Below are positions 32,543-40,479 of a stretch of 64,000 bases of DNA, piece by piece. Source of the stretch: Amycolatopsis orientalis DSM 43388 (GTDB lineage Bacteria > Actinomycetota > Actinomycetes > Mycobacteriales > Pseudonocardiaceae); assembly GCF_000411975.1 (NCBI RefSeq), contig NZ_ASXG01000130.1, positions 1 through 64,000 of the forward strand. The letters are read 5' to 3'. A program made the position numbers and the translations under genes. Numbering within the stretch: the first letter of the stretch is position 1; each line of letters opens with the position of its first letter. The notes under the pieces were generated by a model. It did no database searches. It saw nothing but the letters and a program-made list of their open reading frames with translations, and had not been told where the DNA came from.

Positions 32543-33620
32543 CCGTCCGCTGCGCGTCCTGCTGGACGGCACTCCCCTGCTCGGTTCCCGGACCGGGATC
32601 GGCCGATATACCGCCGCGTTGAGCGAAGAACTGGCCTCACTGTCCGAAGTGGACCTTCGCGCGGTCGCGTTTACCCTGCGCGGCTGGCGAAAACTGCGGC
32701 ATGTGCTGCCGCACGGCGTGCAAGCGCGGGGCATGCCGGTTTCCGCACGGCTTCTGCGGGCCACCTGGCTGCACACCCAGCTTCCCCCGGTGGAACTGTT
32801 CGCCGGACCGACGGACGTCGTCCACGGCACGAACTTCGTCCTCCCCGGCCGCCTCCGGGCCGCCGGCGTCCTCACCATTCACGACCTGGCTTTCCTCGAC
32901 GCCCCGCAGGAACTGGCCCCCTCCGACCGAACCCTCCCGGAACTGGTCCGCCGCGGCGCACACCGGGCGAACGTCATCTGCACACCCACCGAGGCGGTCG
33001 CGGATTCGGTCGCGGAAAAGCTGGACGTCGACCGGTCGAAAATCGTCGCCACCCCGCTCGGCGTGAATCCCGCCTGGTTCACCGCGCGTCCGCCGGACGA
33101 CGGAGTACGAGCGAAGCTACGGCTCCCAGAGAAGTACCTGCTGTTCGCCGGTGCCGCCGGACCGCGCAAGGGCCTGGATTGGCTCGCCGCCGCCCATGCC
33201 GCCGCACCGGACCTGCCCCCACTGGTCTTCGCCGGCCCCGGCCCGTTCCCCCGGCTGCCGAGATCCGGACAGACCGGTTATCTGTCCGATGTGGACCTTC
33301 GCACGGTCGTCGCCGGCGCGGCCGCCCTGGTTCTCCCGTCCCGGGACGAAGGCTTCGGTTTGCCAGTCCTGGAAGCGATGGCGTCCGATGTCCCCGTCGT
33401 GTGCACTGACCTCCCAGCCCTGCGCGAGGTAGCCGGAGACTGCGCCACCCTGGTCCCCTACGACGACGTGGAGGGCCTGGCAGAAGCCCTGCGCCAAGCC
33501 GTCACCGACCCGCACGGACTCGCCACCTCGACGGCACGCAGAACCCACGCCGCCAGCTTCACCTGGCACAACACCGCACTACGCACCCTAGCCGCCTATC
33601 GGCAGGCGACCGAAGCATAA
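32535..33620 (+). CDS. GT4-type glycosyltransferase C
   Basis: This 361-residue GT-B glycosyltransferase has RTGIGRYTAALSEEL near the start, LFAGAAGPRKGLDWLAAAH at the domain junction and the EX7E motif EGFGLPVLEAMASDVPVV near residue 275. Its GTG overlaps the end of the GT2-GT4 fusion gene, so the two are translationally coupled and probably act in the same pathway. The acceptor and sugar are unknown. The gene ends near the palindromic elements at 33676-33892. Confidence 0.9.
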   Translation: MADRPLRVLLDGTPLLGSRTGIGRYTAALSEELASLSEVDLRAVAFTLRGWRKLRHVLPHGVQARGMPVSARLLRATWLHTQLPPVELFAGPTDVVHGTNFVLPGRLRAAGVLTIHDLAFLDAPQELAPSDRTLPELVRRGAHRANVICTPTEAVADSVAEKLDVDRSKIVATPLGVNPAWFTARPPDDGVRAKLRLPEKYLLFAGAAGPRKGLDWLAAAHAAAPDLPPLVFAGPGPFPRLPRSGQTGYLSDVDLRTVVAGAAALVLPSRDEGFGLPVLEAMASDVPVVCTDLPALREVAGDCATLVPYDDVEGLAEALRQAVTDPHGLATSTARRTHAASFTWHNTALRTLAAYRQATEA

Positions 33621-33675
33621 TTCGCAGCACACCGCAGCCGACACACATCACCGGGCAACCACCCAGACCCCTCCC

Positions 33676-33782
33676 GCAACCCCGATCCCCGCCGAGCACG
33701 CGGTCTGAGGTGCTTGTCAAGGTACTCTTTCCAGCCTTGACAAGCACCTCAGACCGTAGTGACAATCAAAAAATCGGGGTGG
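33676..33782. repeat. Palindromic element with covarying hairpin
   Basis: This copy is in the same orientation as 8624-8730. Its perfect 22-bp hairpin (arms 33701-33722 and 33735-33756) has the same inner arm TGCTTGTCAAGG and the same 12-base loop length. The outer stem sequence differs, with matching changes on both arms. The end TCGGGGTG (33774-33781) matches the terminal repeat, and the other end carries one extra A. The gap 33621-33918 contains no gene. Confidence 0.75.
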
Positions 33783-33836
33783 GGGTCCCCAAAACGGATC
33801 CCCGGCGGAGCCGGGAAAAGAAAGCCACAGAGAAAG

Positions 33837-33892
33837 GCACCCCGAAGCCGTAATTGTGCTGACGGTCGGTGGGAGCCTTCGTATCGGGGTGC
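33837..33892. repeat. Hairpin-less (56-bp) inverted copy of the palindromic element
   Basis: Both perfect 9-base terminal repeats, GCACCCCGA (33837-33845) and TCGGGGTGC (33884-33892), are present. The flanking arms match the reverse complement of 8624-8730 (ATTGTGCTGACGGT, then CTTCGTATC), but the internal hairpin is missing. It lies 54 bases from the full copy, in opposite orientation. The space between contains a small CCCGGC/GCCGGG hairpin. Confidence 0.7.
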
Positions 33893-33918
33893 AGGGCGGG
33901 GGCTGGGGCTTTCTCCTT

Positions 33919-34803
33919 TTATGCGTGTAGGTAGCTGTTTAAAGCCGCGCGCCAATCCCTTAGCGGGGTTAGTCCGGCGTCTCGCCAGGACGCGTTGGAA
34001 AGAAGGGAATAGGCGGGGCGTGCGGCTGGGCGGGGGAATTCTGCCGTGGTGCAGGGTTTGATGCGGGCTGGGTCTGCGCCGATTTCTTCGAAGATGGCTT
34101 GGGCGAATCCGTACCAGGAGGTTTTGCCTCCGCCGGTGCAGTGCAGGATTTTTCCGGACGGGGCTCGTCCGGCGGCGATGGTCTCGGCTAATTCCCACAG
34201 GCCGCTGGCCAGGTCCGCGGACCAGGTGGGGGCACCTACCTGGTCGTCCACCACGGACAATTCGTCGCGCTCCGATTCCAACCGGCGGATCGTTTCGACG
34301 AAGTTTGCTCCGCTCTTGCCGTAAACCCAGCTGGTCCGCACTACCCAAGCCGAAGCACCGGACCCGAGAACCGCGTCCTCGCCAGCGGCCTTCGTCCGCC
34401 CGTAGGCGTTCTTCGGGCCGAGCGCGTCATCCACCTCGTACGGCCGATCCGCGTCCCCGGGGAAGACATAATCCGTCGAAAGGTGAATCAACGGCACCCG
34501 CCGCGAAGTGCAAGCCGCGGCCAGCACTCGCGGGCCGTCGACGTTCACTGCGAACGCTCGGGCCTCGTCGGACTCCGCGGCGTCGACCGCCGTGTAAGCC
34601 GCTGCGTTGATCACCACTGGCACCGCACCTGCGGACGCGGCTCGTTCCGCCAGTTCGCCGACCGCGCTGATCACCTGGCCAGCCGCCGTCACGTCCAGCT
34701 CCGCCGACGAAGGCGCGAGCACCTCCGTTTCCGAGCCCGCGGAATTCACCAGGTCCCGGCCGACCTGGCCGGAACCGCCGGGCACGAGCACTGCCAGCCG
34801 CAC
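33919..34803 (-). CDS. rmlD: dTDP-4-dehydrorhamnose reductase
   Basis: This 294-residue short-chain dehydrogenase makes dTDP-L-rhamnose in the last step of the pathway. It has the NAD(P)-binding glycine motif VPGGSGQVGR at the N-terminus, STDYVFPGDADRPY and the catalytic YGRTK (Tyr/Lys) at about residues 137-141. VVRTSWVYG and the C-terminal RPAYSLLSNASW substrate-binding segment complete the pattern. The GTG start is followed directly by the Rossmann strand. It follows rmlB on the same strand (28-base gap). The product feeds WbbL for the cell-wall linker. Confidence 0.93.
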   Translation of the reverse strand: MRLAVLVPGGSGQVGRDLVNSAGSETEVLAPSSAELDVTAAGQVISAVGELAERAASAGAVPVVINAAAYTAVDAAESDEARAFAVNVDGPRVLAAACTSRRVPLIHLSTDYVFPGDADRPYEVDDALGPKNAYGRTKAAGEDAVLGSGASAWVVRTSWVYGKSGANFVETIRRLESERDELSVVDDQVGAPTWSADLASGLWELAETIAAGRAPSGKILHCTGGGKTSWYGFAQAIFEEIGADPARIKPCTTAEFPRPAARPAYSLLSNASWRDAGLTPLRDWRAALNSYLHA

Positions 34804-34831
34804 CGGCGTACCTCCTACTGCGAAAAGGGTT

Positions 34832-35824
34832 TCAGGACGTGCCGAGCGCGGCGCGGGCCTTCAGCGGCTCCCACCACGCGCGGTGGTCGGCGTACCAGCG
34901 CACCGTCTCCGCCAGACCGTCCTCGAACGACACCCGCGGAGCGTAACCGAGTTCCCCGCTGATCTTCGCGATGTCGACCGAGTACCGCCGGTCGTGGCCC
35001 TTGCGGTCGGCCACCGGTTCGACCATTTCCCATCCGACGCCGACCGCCGCGAGCAGGCGTTCGGTCAGTTCCCGGTTGGTCAGCTCGGTGCCGCCGCCGA
35101 TGTTGTAGATCTCGCCCGGACGGCCGCCGTCGGCGACCAGCTGGATTCCGTGGCAGTGGTCGTCCACGTGCAGCCAGTCGCGGACGTTCAGACCATCGCC
35201 GTAGAGCGGGACTTTCTTGCCGTCCAGCAGGTTCGTCGCGAACAGCGGAATGACCTTTTCCGGGAACTGGTACGGGCCGTAGTTGTTCGAGCACCGCGTG
35301 ACGCACACCGGCAGCCCGTGCGTCCGGAAGTACGAGCGGGCGATCAGATCCGACGACGCCTTCGAGGCCGAGTACGGCGAATTCGGCTCCAGCACGTGGT
35401 CTTCCGACCACGAACCGTCCTGGATGGACCCGTACACCTCGTCCGTCGAGACGTGCACGAACTTCCCGACCCGCGCCTCCAGCGCCGCCTGCAGCAACGT
35501 CTGCGTGCCGAGGACGTTGGTGAGCACGAAGTCCGCCGAACCGAGGATCGAGCGGTCCACATGGGACTCCGCGGCGAAGTGGACGACCAGATCGACGCCG
35601 CGCATCAGCTCGGTGACCTGCGCGGTGTCGCAGATGTCGCCGCGCACGAAGCGCAGCCGCGGGCTGTCGGCGACCGGATCGAGGTTCGCCTCGTTGCCCG
35701 CGTAGGTGAGCTTGTCGAGCACCACGACCTCGGCGTCGGCCAGGGTCGGATAAGCCCCCGACAACACCTGCCGCACGTAGTGCGAACCGATGAACCCGGC
35801 ACCGCCCGTGACCAGGACCCGCAT
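34832..35824 (-). CDS. rmlB: dTDP-glucose 4,6-dehydratase
   Basis: This 330-residue extended SDR enzyme converts dTDP-glucose to dTDP-4-keto-6-deoxyglucose, the second step to dTDP-rhamnose. It has VTGGAGFIGSHYVR at the N-terminus, STDEVYG, the catalytic YSASKASSD (about residues 157-165), and RCSNNYGPYQFPEKVIP typical of RmlB. The ATG at 35824 was chosen because the Rossmann strand begins two residues later and AAGAGG precedes it; the open frame continues to 35863. RmlA and RmlC are not in the window. Confidence 0.95.
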   Translation of the reverse strand: MRVLVTGGAGFIGSHYVRQVLSGAYPTLADAEVVVLDKLTYAGNEANLDPVADSPRLRFVRGDICDTAQVTELMRGVDLVVHFAAESHVDRSILGSADFVLTNVLGTQTLLQAALEARVGKFVHVSTDEVYGSIQDGSWSEDHVLEPNSPYSASKASSDLIARSYFRTHGLPVCVTRCSNNYGPYQFPEKVIPLFATNLLDGKKVPLYGDGLNVRDWLHVDDHCHGIQLVADGGRPGEIYNIGGGTELTNRELTERLLAAVGVGWEMVEPVADRKGHDRRYSVDIAKISGELGYAPRVSFEDGLAETVRWYADHRAWWEPLKARAALGTS

Positions 35825-35941
35825 CCTCTTCCACCCTTTCGCCCGACCAGGCATTCTCGCCACCAGCCTACGGGTGGCTCACAGCCGAGTCGGTAGAGTT
35901 CGGCAAAGCGCTCAACGCGCGGGGCATCCTGGGGAGGAACA

Positions 35942-37468
35942 GTGGCCGAATGGCCGGGGACGCCGTTGCCGGTGCACCGCGGTCGCGGCGTGGTCGTCGT
36001 GCTGCGGCGCGGCGGCAAGATCCTGCTGTCCGTCGTGTCCGTGGCCGTGCTGGCGCTCACCTGGTACGGCTGGCAGTTCATCGGCGACCCGCGATCCGGC
36101 TTCTCCACCACGGAGATCTTCGGCGACCAGCAGGCGGACGCCAAGCCGCTCGACGGCGCGATCGACATCCTCCTCGTCGGCCAGGACAGCCGCACCGACG
36201 CACAGGGCAATCCGCTGCCCCGCGAGGTGCTCGACATGCTGCACGCCGGCGAGTCGGACGGCGAAAAACAGACCGACACGATGATCCTCGTGCACATCCC
36301 GCAGAACGGCGAGCACGCGATAGCCATCTCCTTCCCACGCGACTCCTACGTCGAGATCACCGGCGGCTTCGGCAAGCACAAGCTGAACAGCGCGTACGTC
36401 TACGCCTACAACGACACCGCCAAGACCCTGCAGGCCAAGGGCAACACCGATCTCAAGGACGTCGACGAGAAAGCCAAGCTCGCCGGACGCAAGAACCTCG
36501 TCGCGACGCTCGAGAAGTTCATCGGCAAACCAGGCATGATCGACCGCTACGCCGAGGTGAACCTGGCCAGCTTCTACGAGGTCACCAAGGCCATCGGCGG
36601 CGTGCAGGTGTGCCTGAAAAACCCGGTGAAGGAGAAGAAATCGGGCGTCGACCTGCCCGCCGGGAAGCAGACCATCGAGGGCGTGCAGGCGCTCGCGTTC
36701 GTCCGGCAGCGCTACGGCCTGCCGAACGGCGACCTCGACCGGATCGGGCGACAGCAGGCGTTCCTCTCCGGTCTGGCGAACAAGGTGCTCTCCTCCGACG
36801 TGCTGGCCAACCCGGTGCGGATCGCGCAGCTCATCGAGGCGGTGAAGAAGTCCGTGGTGCTGTCCGCGGGCTGGGACCTGTCCGAGTTCGCCGCCCAGAT
36901 GCGCGGGCTGACCGGCGGAAACGTCGAGTTCCACACCATCCCCACCGAGGGCAACGCGGTCATCGGCGGCGCGGACGTGCTGCGCGTCGACCCGGCGAAG
37001 GTCCGCGCCGAAGTCAACCGGCTGACCTCCGACGGCGGCGCCCCGCCTTCCAGCGACGCGCCGCTGCCCGGGGCCGGACAGGTCACCGTCGAACTGTTCG
37101 ACGGCTCCGGCTCCAGCGCCGCCGACCAGGTCCGGGGCCAGTTGCGGGACAAGGGTTTCCAGCTCGGCACCGGCACGAAACTGTCCACCCGCGCAACGAC
37201 CGTGCTGCGCTACCACCCGTCGGACGAGGCCTCCGCCGATCTGGTCCGCCAAGCCCTCGGCGGCAACGCGTCCGCCGAGCCGGACGCCGACGTCGCCGCC
37301 GGGCACGTCCGGGTGATCCTCGGCAAGGACGCGCGGGACACCGCGGAAGCGCCGGCCACGACGTCGTCGGCCCCGCCCGCCTCTACTCCGTCTGTGCCGC
37401 CTTCGTCCAGCTCTTCGAACTCACCCGCGCCGCTGATTACGGCGGGCGATGTTCCCTGCGTCAACTAG
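35942..37468 (+). CDS. LytR-CpsA-Psr (LCP) family glycopolymer transferase with LytR_C domain, first of pair
   Basis: This 508-residue membrane-anchored enzyme transfers lipid-linked glycopolymers such as arabinogalactan to peptidoglycan muramic acid. One membrane segment (about residues 28-47) precedes the extracellular LCP domain. The domain has DILLVGQDSRTD, the catalytic-arginine motif FPRDSYV (about 138) and VRQRYGLPNGDLDRIGRQQ (about 259-277). A LytR_C domain follows at about 380-460 (VTVELFDGSGSSAAD), then a Ser/Pro-rich tail. GGGAGGAACA precedes the GTG. It lies beside rmlB and is followed by a second LCP gene, as at the mycobacterial Rv3267 locus. Confidence 0.93.
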   Translation: MAEWPGTPLPVHRGRGVVVVLRRGGKILLSVVSVAVLALTWYGWQFIGDPRSGFSTTEIFGDQQADAKPLDGAIDILLVGQDSRTDAQGNPLPREVLDMLHAGESDGEKQTDTMILVHIPQNGEHAIAISFPRDSYVEITGGFGKHKLNSAYVYAYNDTAKTLQAKGNTDLKDVDEKAKLAGRKNLVATLEKFIGKPGMIDRYAEVNLASFYEVTKAIGGVQVCLKNPVKEKKSGVDLPAGKQTIEGVQALAFVRQRYGLPNGDLDRIGRQQAFLSGLANKVLSSDVLANPVRIAQLIEAVKKSVVLSAGWDLSEFAAQMRGLTGGNVEFHTIPTEGNAVIGGADVLRVDPAKVRAEVNRLTSDGGAPPSSDAPLPGAGQVTVELFDGSGSSAADQVRGQLRDKGFQLGTGTKLSTRATTVLRYHPSDEASADLVRQALGGNASAEPDADVAAGHVRVILGKDARDTAEAPATTSSAPPASTPSVPPSSSSSNSPAPLITAGDVPCVN

Positions 37469-37532
37469 AGTCGAGCACCCAGCGTGGCGGCGTGCCGCAG
37501 GCCGTACGCTGGCGAGCGGGGAGGTAGCCGGG

Positions 37533-38960
37533 GTGAGCGAAAACCAGGACAAACCGGACCGGACGACGGATTCCGTCGACAGTCCGGCGGTTTCTGACGC
37601 CTCCGACCGGGGATCCGACGGCACTCCGGAGCAGACGGCCGCCGAGCCTGCTGCCGAGGAGTCGGCCGAGGACACCGCCGCGGAGGAAACCGGATCGGCG
37701 ACCGAGGATGCCGCCGCGGAGGAGGAACCCGCTTCCGAGTGGAAGCCGTCGCCGTACCCGCGCGTCGAACTCCCGCAGCCGTCGAACCCGGCACCGCCGG
37801 AACCCGAGCGCCGCAAGGGCCGGGTCACCCGGATCACCCGCCGCGTCGCGATCGGCCTGGTCTCCCTGCTCGCCTTGAGCGGGACCGGCTACGCGTACGT
37901 CACCAAGGACAAGCTGCAGGACAACGTCGCGACCGCGGACATCCTCACGCCGCGCGAGGGCGAACCCCCGGCCCCGCCCGCCGACGACGGCGGCACCGAC
38001 ATCCTGCTCGTCGGCAGCGACGCGCGCACCGACCAGCAAGGCAATCCGCTGCCGCTGAGCATGCTGAAGTCGCTGCGCACCGAGGACAAGGCCGGGATCA
38101 ACACCGACACCATCATCCTGCTGCGGATCCCGAAGAACGGCGGCAAGGCGTCCGCAGTGTCGATCCCGCGCGACAGCTGGGTCGACGTGCCCGGCCGAGG
38201 CAAGGCGAAGATCAACTCCGCGTACGGTGTCGCCAAGGCGCGCGCCGAGCAGGAGGAGCGTGCCCAGGGCGAGCGCGACCAGGCGAAGATCGCGCGCGAT
38301 TCGGACGCTGCCGGGCGGCGGGCGCTCGTCCAGACCGTGCAGGACCTCACCCAAGCGCGCATCGACCACTACGCCGAGGTCAACCTGCTCGGGTTCTACC
38401 TGATCACCGAGGCGGTCGGCGGCGTGCCGGTGTGCCTGAACCACGCGACGTCGGACAAGGATTCCGGGGCGAACTTCCGCCGCGGCGTGCAGACGGTGAG
38501 CGGCGGCGAGGCGCTGTCCTTCGTGCGCCAGCGCAAGAACCTGCCGAACGGCGACCTCGACCGGATCAAGCGGCAGCAGGCGTTCCTGTCCTCCGCTCTG
38601 CGCAAGGTGCTGTCCGCCGGCACGCTCGCCAACCCGAGCACGCTGAACAGCCTGATGGACGCGGTGCACCGGTCGTTCGTGCTCGACGACGGCCTCGACG
38701 TGCTCGAATTCGCCCAGCAAGTCAAGGGCGTCGCGTCCGGCGACCTGACCTTCGCGACCATCCCGGTGATCACCACGAACGGCCGCAGCGAGGACGGGCA
38801 GAGCATCGTCGAGGTCGACCCGGCCGCGGTGCGGAAGTTCGTGGCCGGACTGGCCGGACGCACCAGCACCGGAGGCACCGCGGGAGGCGGCGGCGCGGCG
38901 GCCGGGGCGGCGTCGCAGGGCCTGGATTCCGGAATCCCGGGCGTGCCCTGCGTCGACTGA
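37533..38960 (+). CDS. LCP family glycopolymer transferase, second of pair
   Basis: This 475-residue LCP protein starts with an acidic, disordered cytoplasmic segment of about 90 residues rich in E/A/D, unlike its partner. A membrane helix (about 97-119) and the extracellular LCP domain follow: TDILLVGSDARTD, IPRDSWVDVPG and VRQRKNLPNGDLDRIKRQQ. There is no LytR_C domain; the end is a Gly/Ala-rich tail. GGGGAGG 8 bases before the GTG at 37533 fixes the start. Tandem with the first LCP gene (64-base gap), so the two may act on different glycopolymers. Confidence 0.92.
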   Translation: MSENQDKPDRTTDSVDSPAVSDASDRGSDGTPEQTAAEPAAEESAEDTAAEETGSATEDAAAEEEPASEWKPSPYPRVELPQPSNPAPPEPERRKGRVTRITRRVAIGLVSLLALSGTGYAYVTKDKLQDNVATADILTPREGEPPAPPADDGGTDILLVGSDARTDQQGNPLPLSMLKSLRTEDKAGINTDTIILLRIPKNGGKASAVSIPRDSWVDVPGRGKAKINSAYGVAKARAEQEERAQGERDQAKIARDSDAAGRRALVQTVQDLTQARIDHYAEVNLLGFYLITEAVGGVPVCLNHATSDKDSGANFRRGVQTVSGGEALSFVRQRKNLPNGDLDRIKRQQAFLSSALRKVLSAGTLANPSTLNSLMDAVHRSFVLDDGLDVLEFAQQVKGVASGDLTFATIPVITTNGRSEDGQSIVEVDPAAVRKFVAGLAGRTSTGGTAGGGGAAAGAASQGLDSGIPGVPCVD

Positions 38961-38969
38961 CGCCACGGC

Positions 38970-38975
38970 TAGCCT
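38970..38975 (+). promoter_or_regulatory. -10 box for leaderless TIGR03089 gene
   Basis: TAGCCT ends 6 bases before the ATG at 38982. No ribosome binding site is present. Confidence 0.5.
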
Positions 38976-38981
38976 GGGCGC

Positions 38982-39686
38982 ATGAGTCTCACCGAGCAGC
39001 TGCTGCGCCCGCTTCTGGCCTCGCCGGCGAAACCGCTGATCACGCACTACGACGACCGGCTCGGCAGCCGCGTCGAGCTGTCCGTGGCGACAACGCAGAA
39101 CTGGGCCGCGAAAACGGCGAACTGGCTGGTCGACGAGTTCGACGTCGAGCCGGGCGACGCGGTCGCGGTGCGGCTGCCCGCGCACTGGCAAACCGTCGGC
39201 GTGCTGCTCGGCGCGTGGTGGTGCGGAGCCCGCGTGGTCGCGGAGACCGAGGGCGCACGGGTGGTGTTCACCAGCCCGGACGAGGAGGTCGACGCCCCGG
39301 CAGTCGCGGTGGTGTCGCTCGACCCGATGGGCCGCGGCCTGTCGACGCCGCCGTCCGGCGGAGCGCTCGACTACCTCACCGAGGCCCGGATGTCCGGCGA
39401 CCAGTTCGTCCCGATGCAGCCGACCCCCGGCGACACCGCCGCGCTCGGTTCCTCCACTGTGGACGAAGTGTGGGCGGAAGCCACTGCCCGCGCGGCAAAA
39501 CTCGGCCTGACCGCGGCAGACCGAGTTTTGTCCACGATGGACTGGACAGTGCCGGACGGGGTGCTGGACGGCCTGCTCGTCCCGCTCGCCGCGAGCGCAC
39601 ATCTGGTCCAGGTGACCAACGCCGACCCGGCGAAACTGCCCGCCCGCCGCGAGGCCGAGCGCACCACCGCCGACCTGACCGCGTGA
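38982..39686 (+). CDS. TIGR03089 family protein
   Basis: This 234-residue actinobacterial protein belongs to the TIGR03089 group, which resembles the N-terminal part of AMP-binding enzymes but lacks the C-terminal catalytic lid. Features are ITHYDDRLGSRVELSVATTQNWAAKTANWLVD, GDAVAVRLPAHWQTVGVLLGAWWCGARVV and a C-terminal segment LVPLAASAHLVQV. It cannot be a full ligase because the A-motif and lid are missing. Its function is unknown. It is conserved next to the LCP genes in mycobacteria, which argues for a link to envelope assembly. Confidence 0.85.
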   Translation: MSLTEQLLRPLLASPAKPLITHYDDRLGSRVELSVATTQNWAAKTANWLVDEFDVEPGDAVAVRLPAHWQTVGVLLGAWWCGARVVAETEGARVVFTSPDEEVDAPAVAVVSLDPMGRGLSTPPSGGALDYLTEARMSGDQFVPMQPTPGDTAALGSSTVDEVWAEATARAAKLGLTAADRVLSTMDWTVPDGVLDGLLVPLAASAHLVQVTNADPAKLPARREAERTTADLTA

Positions 39687-39723
39687 GCGCCGGCCGCGGG
39701 GTCGGCACTCACCGCGGTTCTTC

Positions 39724-40152
39724 TCAGGCGTTCTGCAGTTCGGCCGCGCCCTGGCGACGACGCCAGAACAGCACGTGGTCCAGCGACAGCCGGCCGCCGT
39801 TGAAGCCCAGCGCCAGCGCGGTGAGGCCGAGCACCAGGACCAGTTCGTAGCCGCCTTCGCCGGTCAGGCCGTGCGGCGCGTGCACCGAGATCAGCGCGCC
39901 GGCCATGTCGATCGCGTAGCCGATGGCGACCACCGGCAGCAGGAAGCCGACGACGAACGCGATCGACCCGAGCAGTTCGAGCACGATCACGAGGAAGGCC
40001 GAGACGCCCGGCAGCGGGATGCCGATCCGGCCGAACATGTCGGCGGTCGCCCCGACGCCGCTGTCCCACTTCTGCAGGCCGTGGGCGAAGAACACCACCG
40101 CGATGCCGATCCGGCCGAGCAGCAGCGCGACGTCCTTGACTCGAGTCAACAT
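39724..40152 (-). CDS. DoxX family membrane protein
   Basis: This 142-residue protein with four predicted membrane helices matches DoxX: LLLGRIGIAVVFFAHGLQKW (helix 1), VSAFLVIVLELLGSIAFVVGFLLPV, IDMAGALISVH, and GGYELVLVLGLTALALGFNG. Members of the family in mycobacteria interact with superoxide dismutase and a thiosulfate sulfurtransferase, but the biochemical role is unsettled. The ATG at 40152 starts just before helix 1. It is convergent with TIGR03089. In front of it is the 280-base leader region of the TetM-like gene, which holds no other gene. Confidence 0.85.
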   Translation of the reverse strand: MLTRVKDVALLLGRIGIAVVFFAHGLQKWDSGVGATADMFGRIGIPLPGVSAFLVIVLELLGSIAFVVGFLLPVVAIGYAIDMAGALISVHAPHGLTGEGGYELVLVLGLTALALGFNGGRLSLDHVLFWRRRQGAAELQNA

Positions 40153-40368
40153 GGAGACAGCTCCCCGATAGGTGAAAATTCAACTGACCCGACCCACGGT
40201 AGGGCACTGAACACCGCCGCGGGGGTGTCAGCGAGTGATCGACAGCAAACCGACAGGCACCGGAAATTCGCTGTACGCAGTGCCCGGTCCAGCGCTACCG
40301 TGCCGCTGACCGCGAGTGCCCGCTGCCCGCGGCCGTGTTTTCGTGTTCCCGACCCGTGAGGAGTCCCG

Positions 40369-40479
40369 ATGCGCCGGCAGTCCGATCGACCCCAGTTCGG
40401 CCTGTCTCCCGCATCCGAGGATTTCCGCCCGCATGAAAGCACTGACCATCGGCGTCCTGGCGCACATCGACGCAGGTAA
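40369..40479 (+). CDS. Possible leader ORF of the TetM-like gene
   Basis: A 36-residue basic reading frame (MRRQSDRPQFGLSPASEDF..., ending in HRRR) starts with GTGAGGAG 5 bases upstream. It overlaps the first 47 bases of the ribosomal-protection gene in another frame. The main ATG at 40433 has no clear ribosome binding site, so translation may be coupled to this leader, or the leader may sense stalled ribosomes as in tetM attenuation. Conservation has not been checked. Confidence 0.35.
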   Translation: MRRQSDRPQFGLSPASEDFRPHESTDHRRPGAHRRR

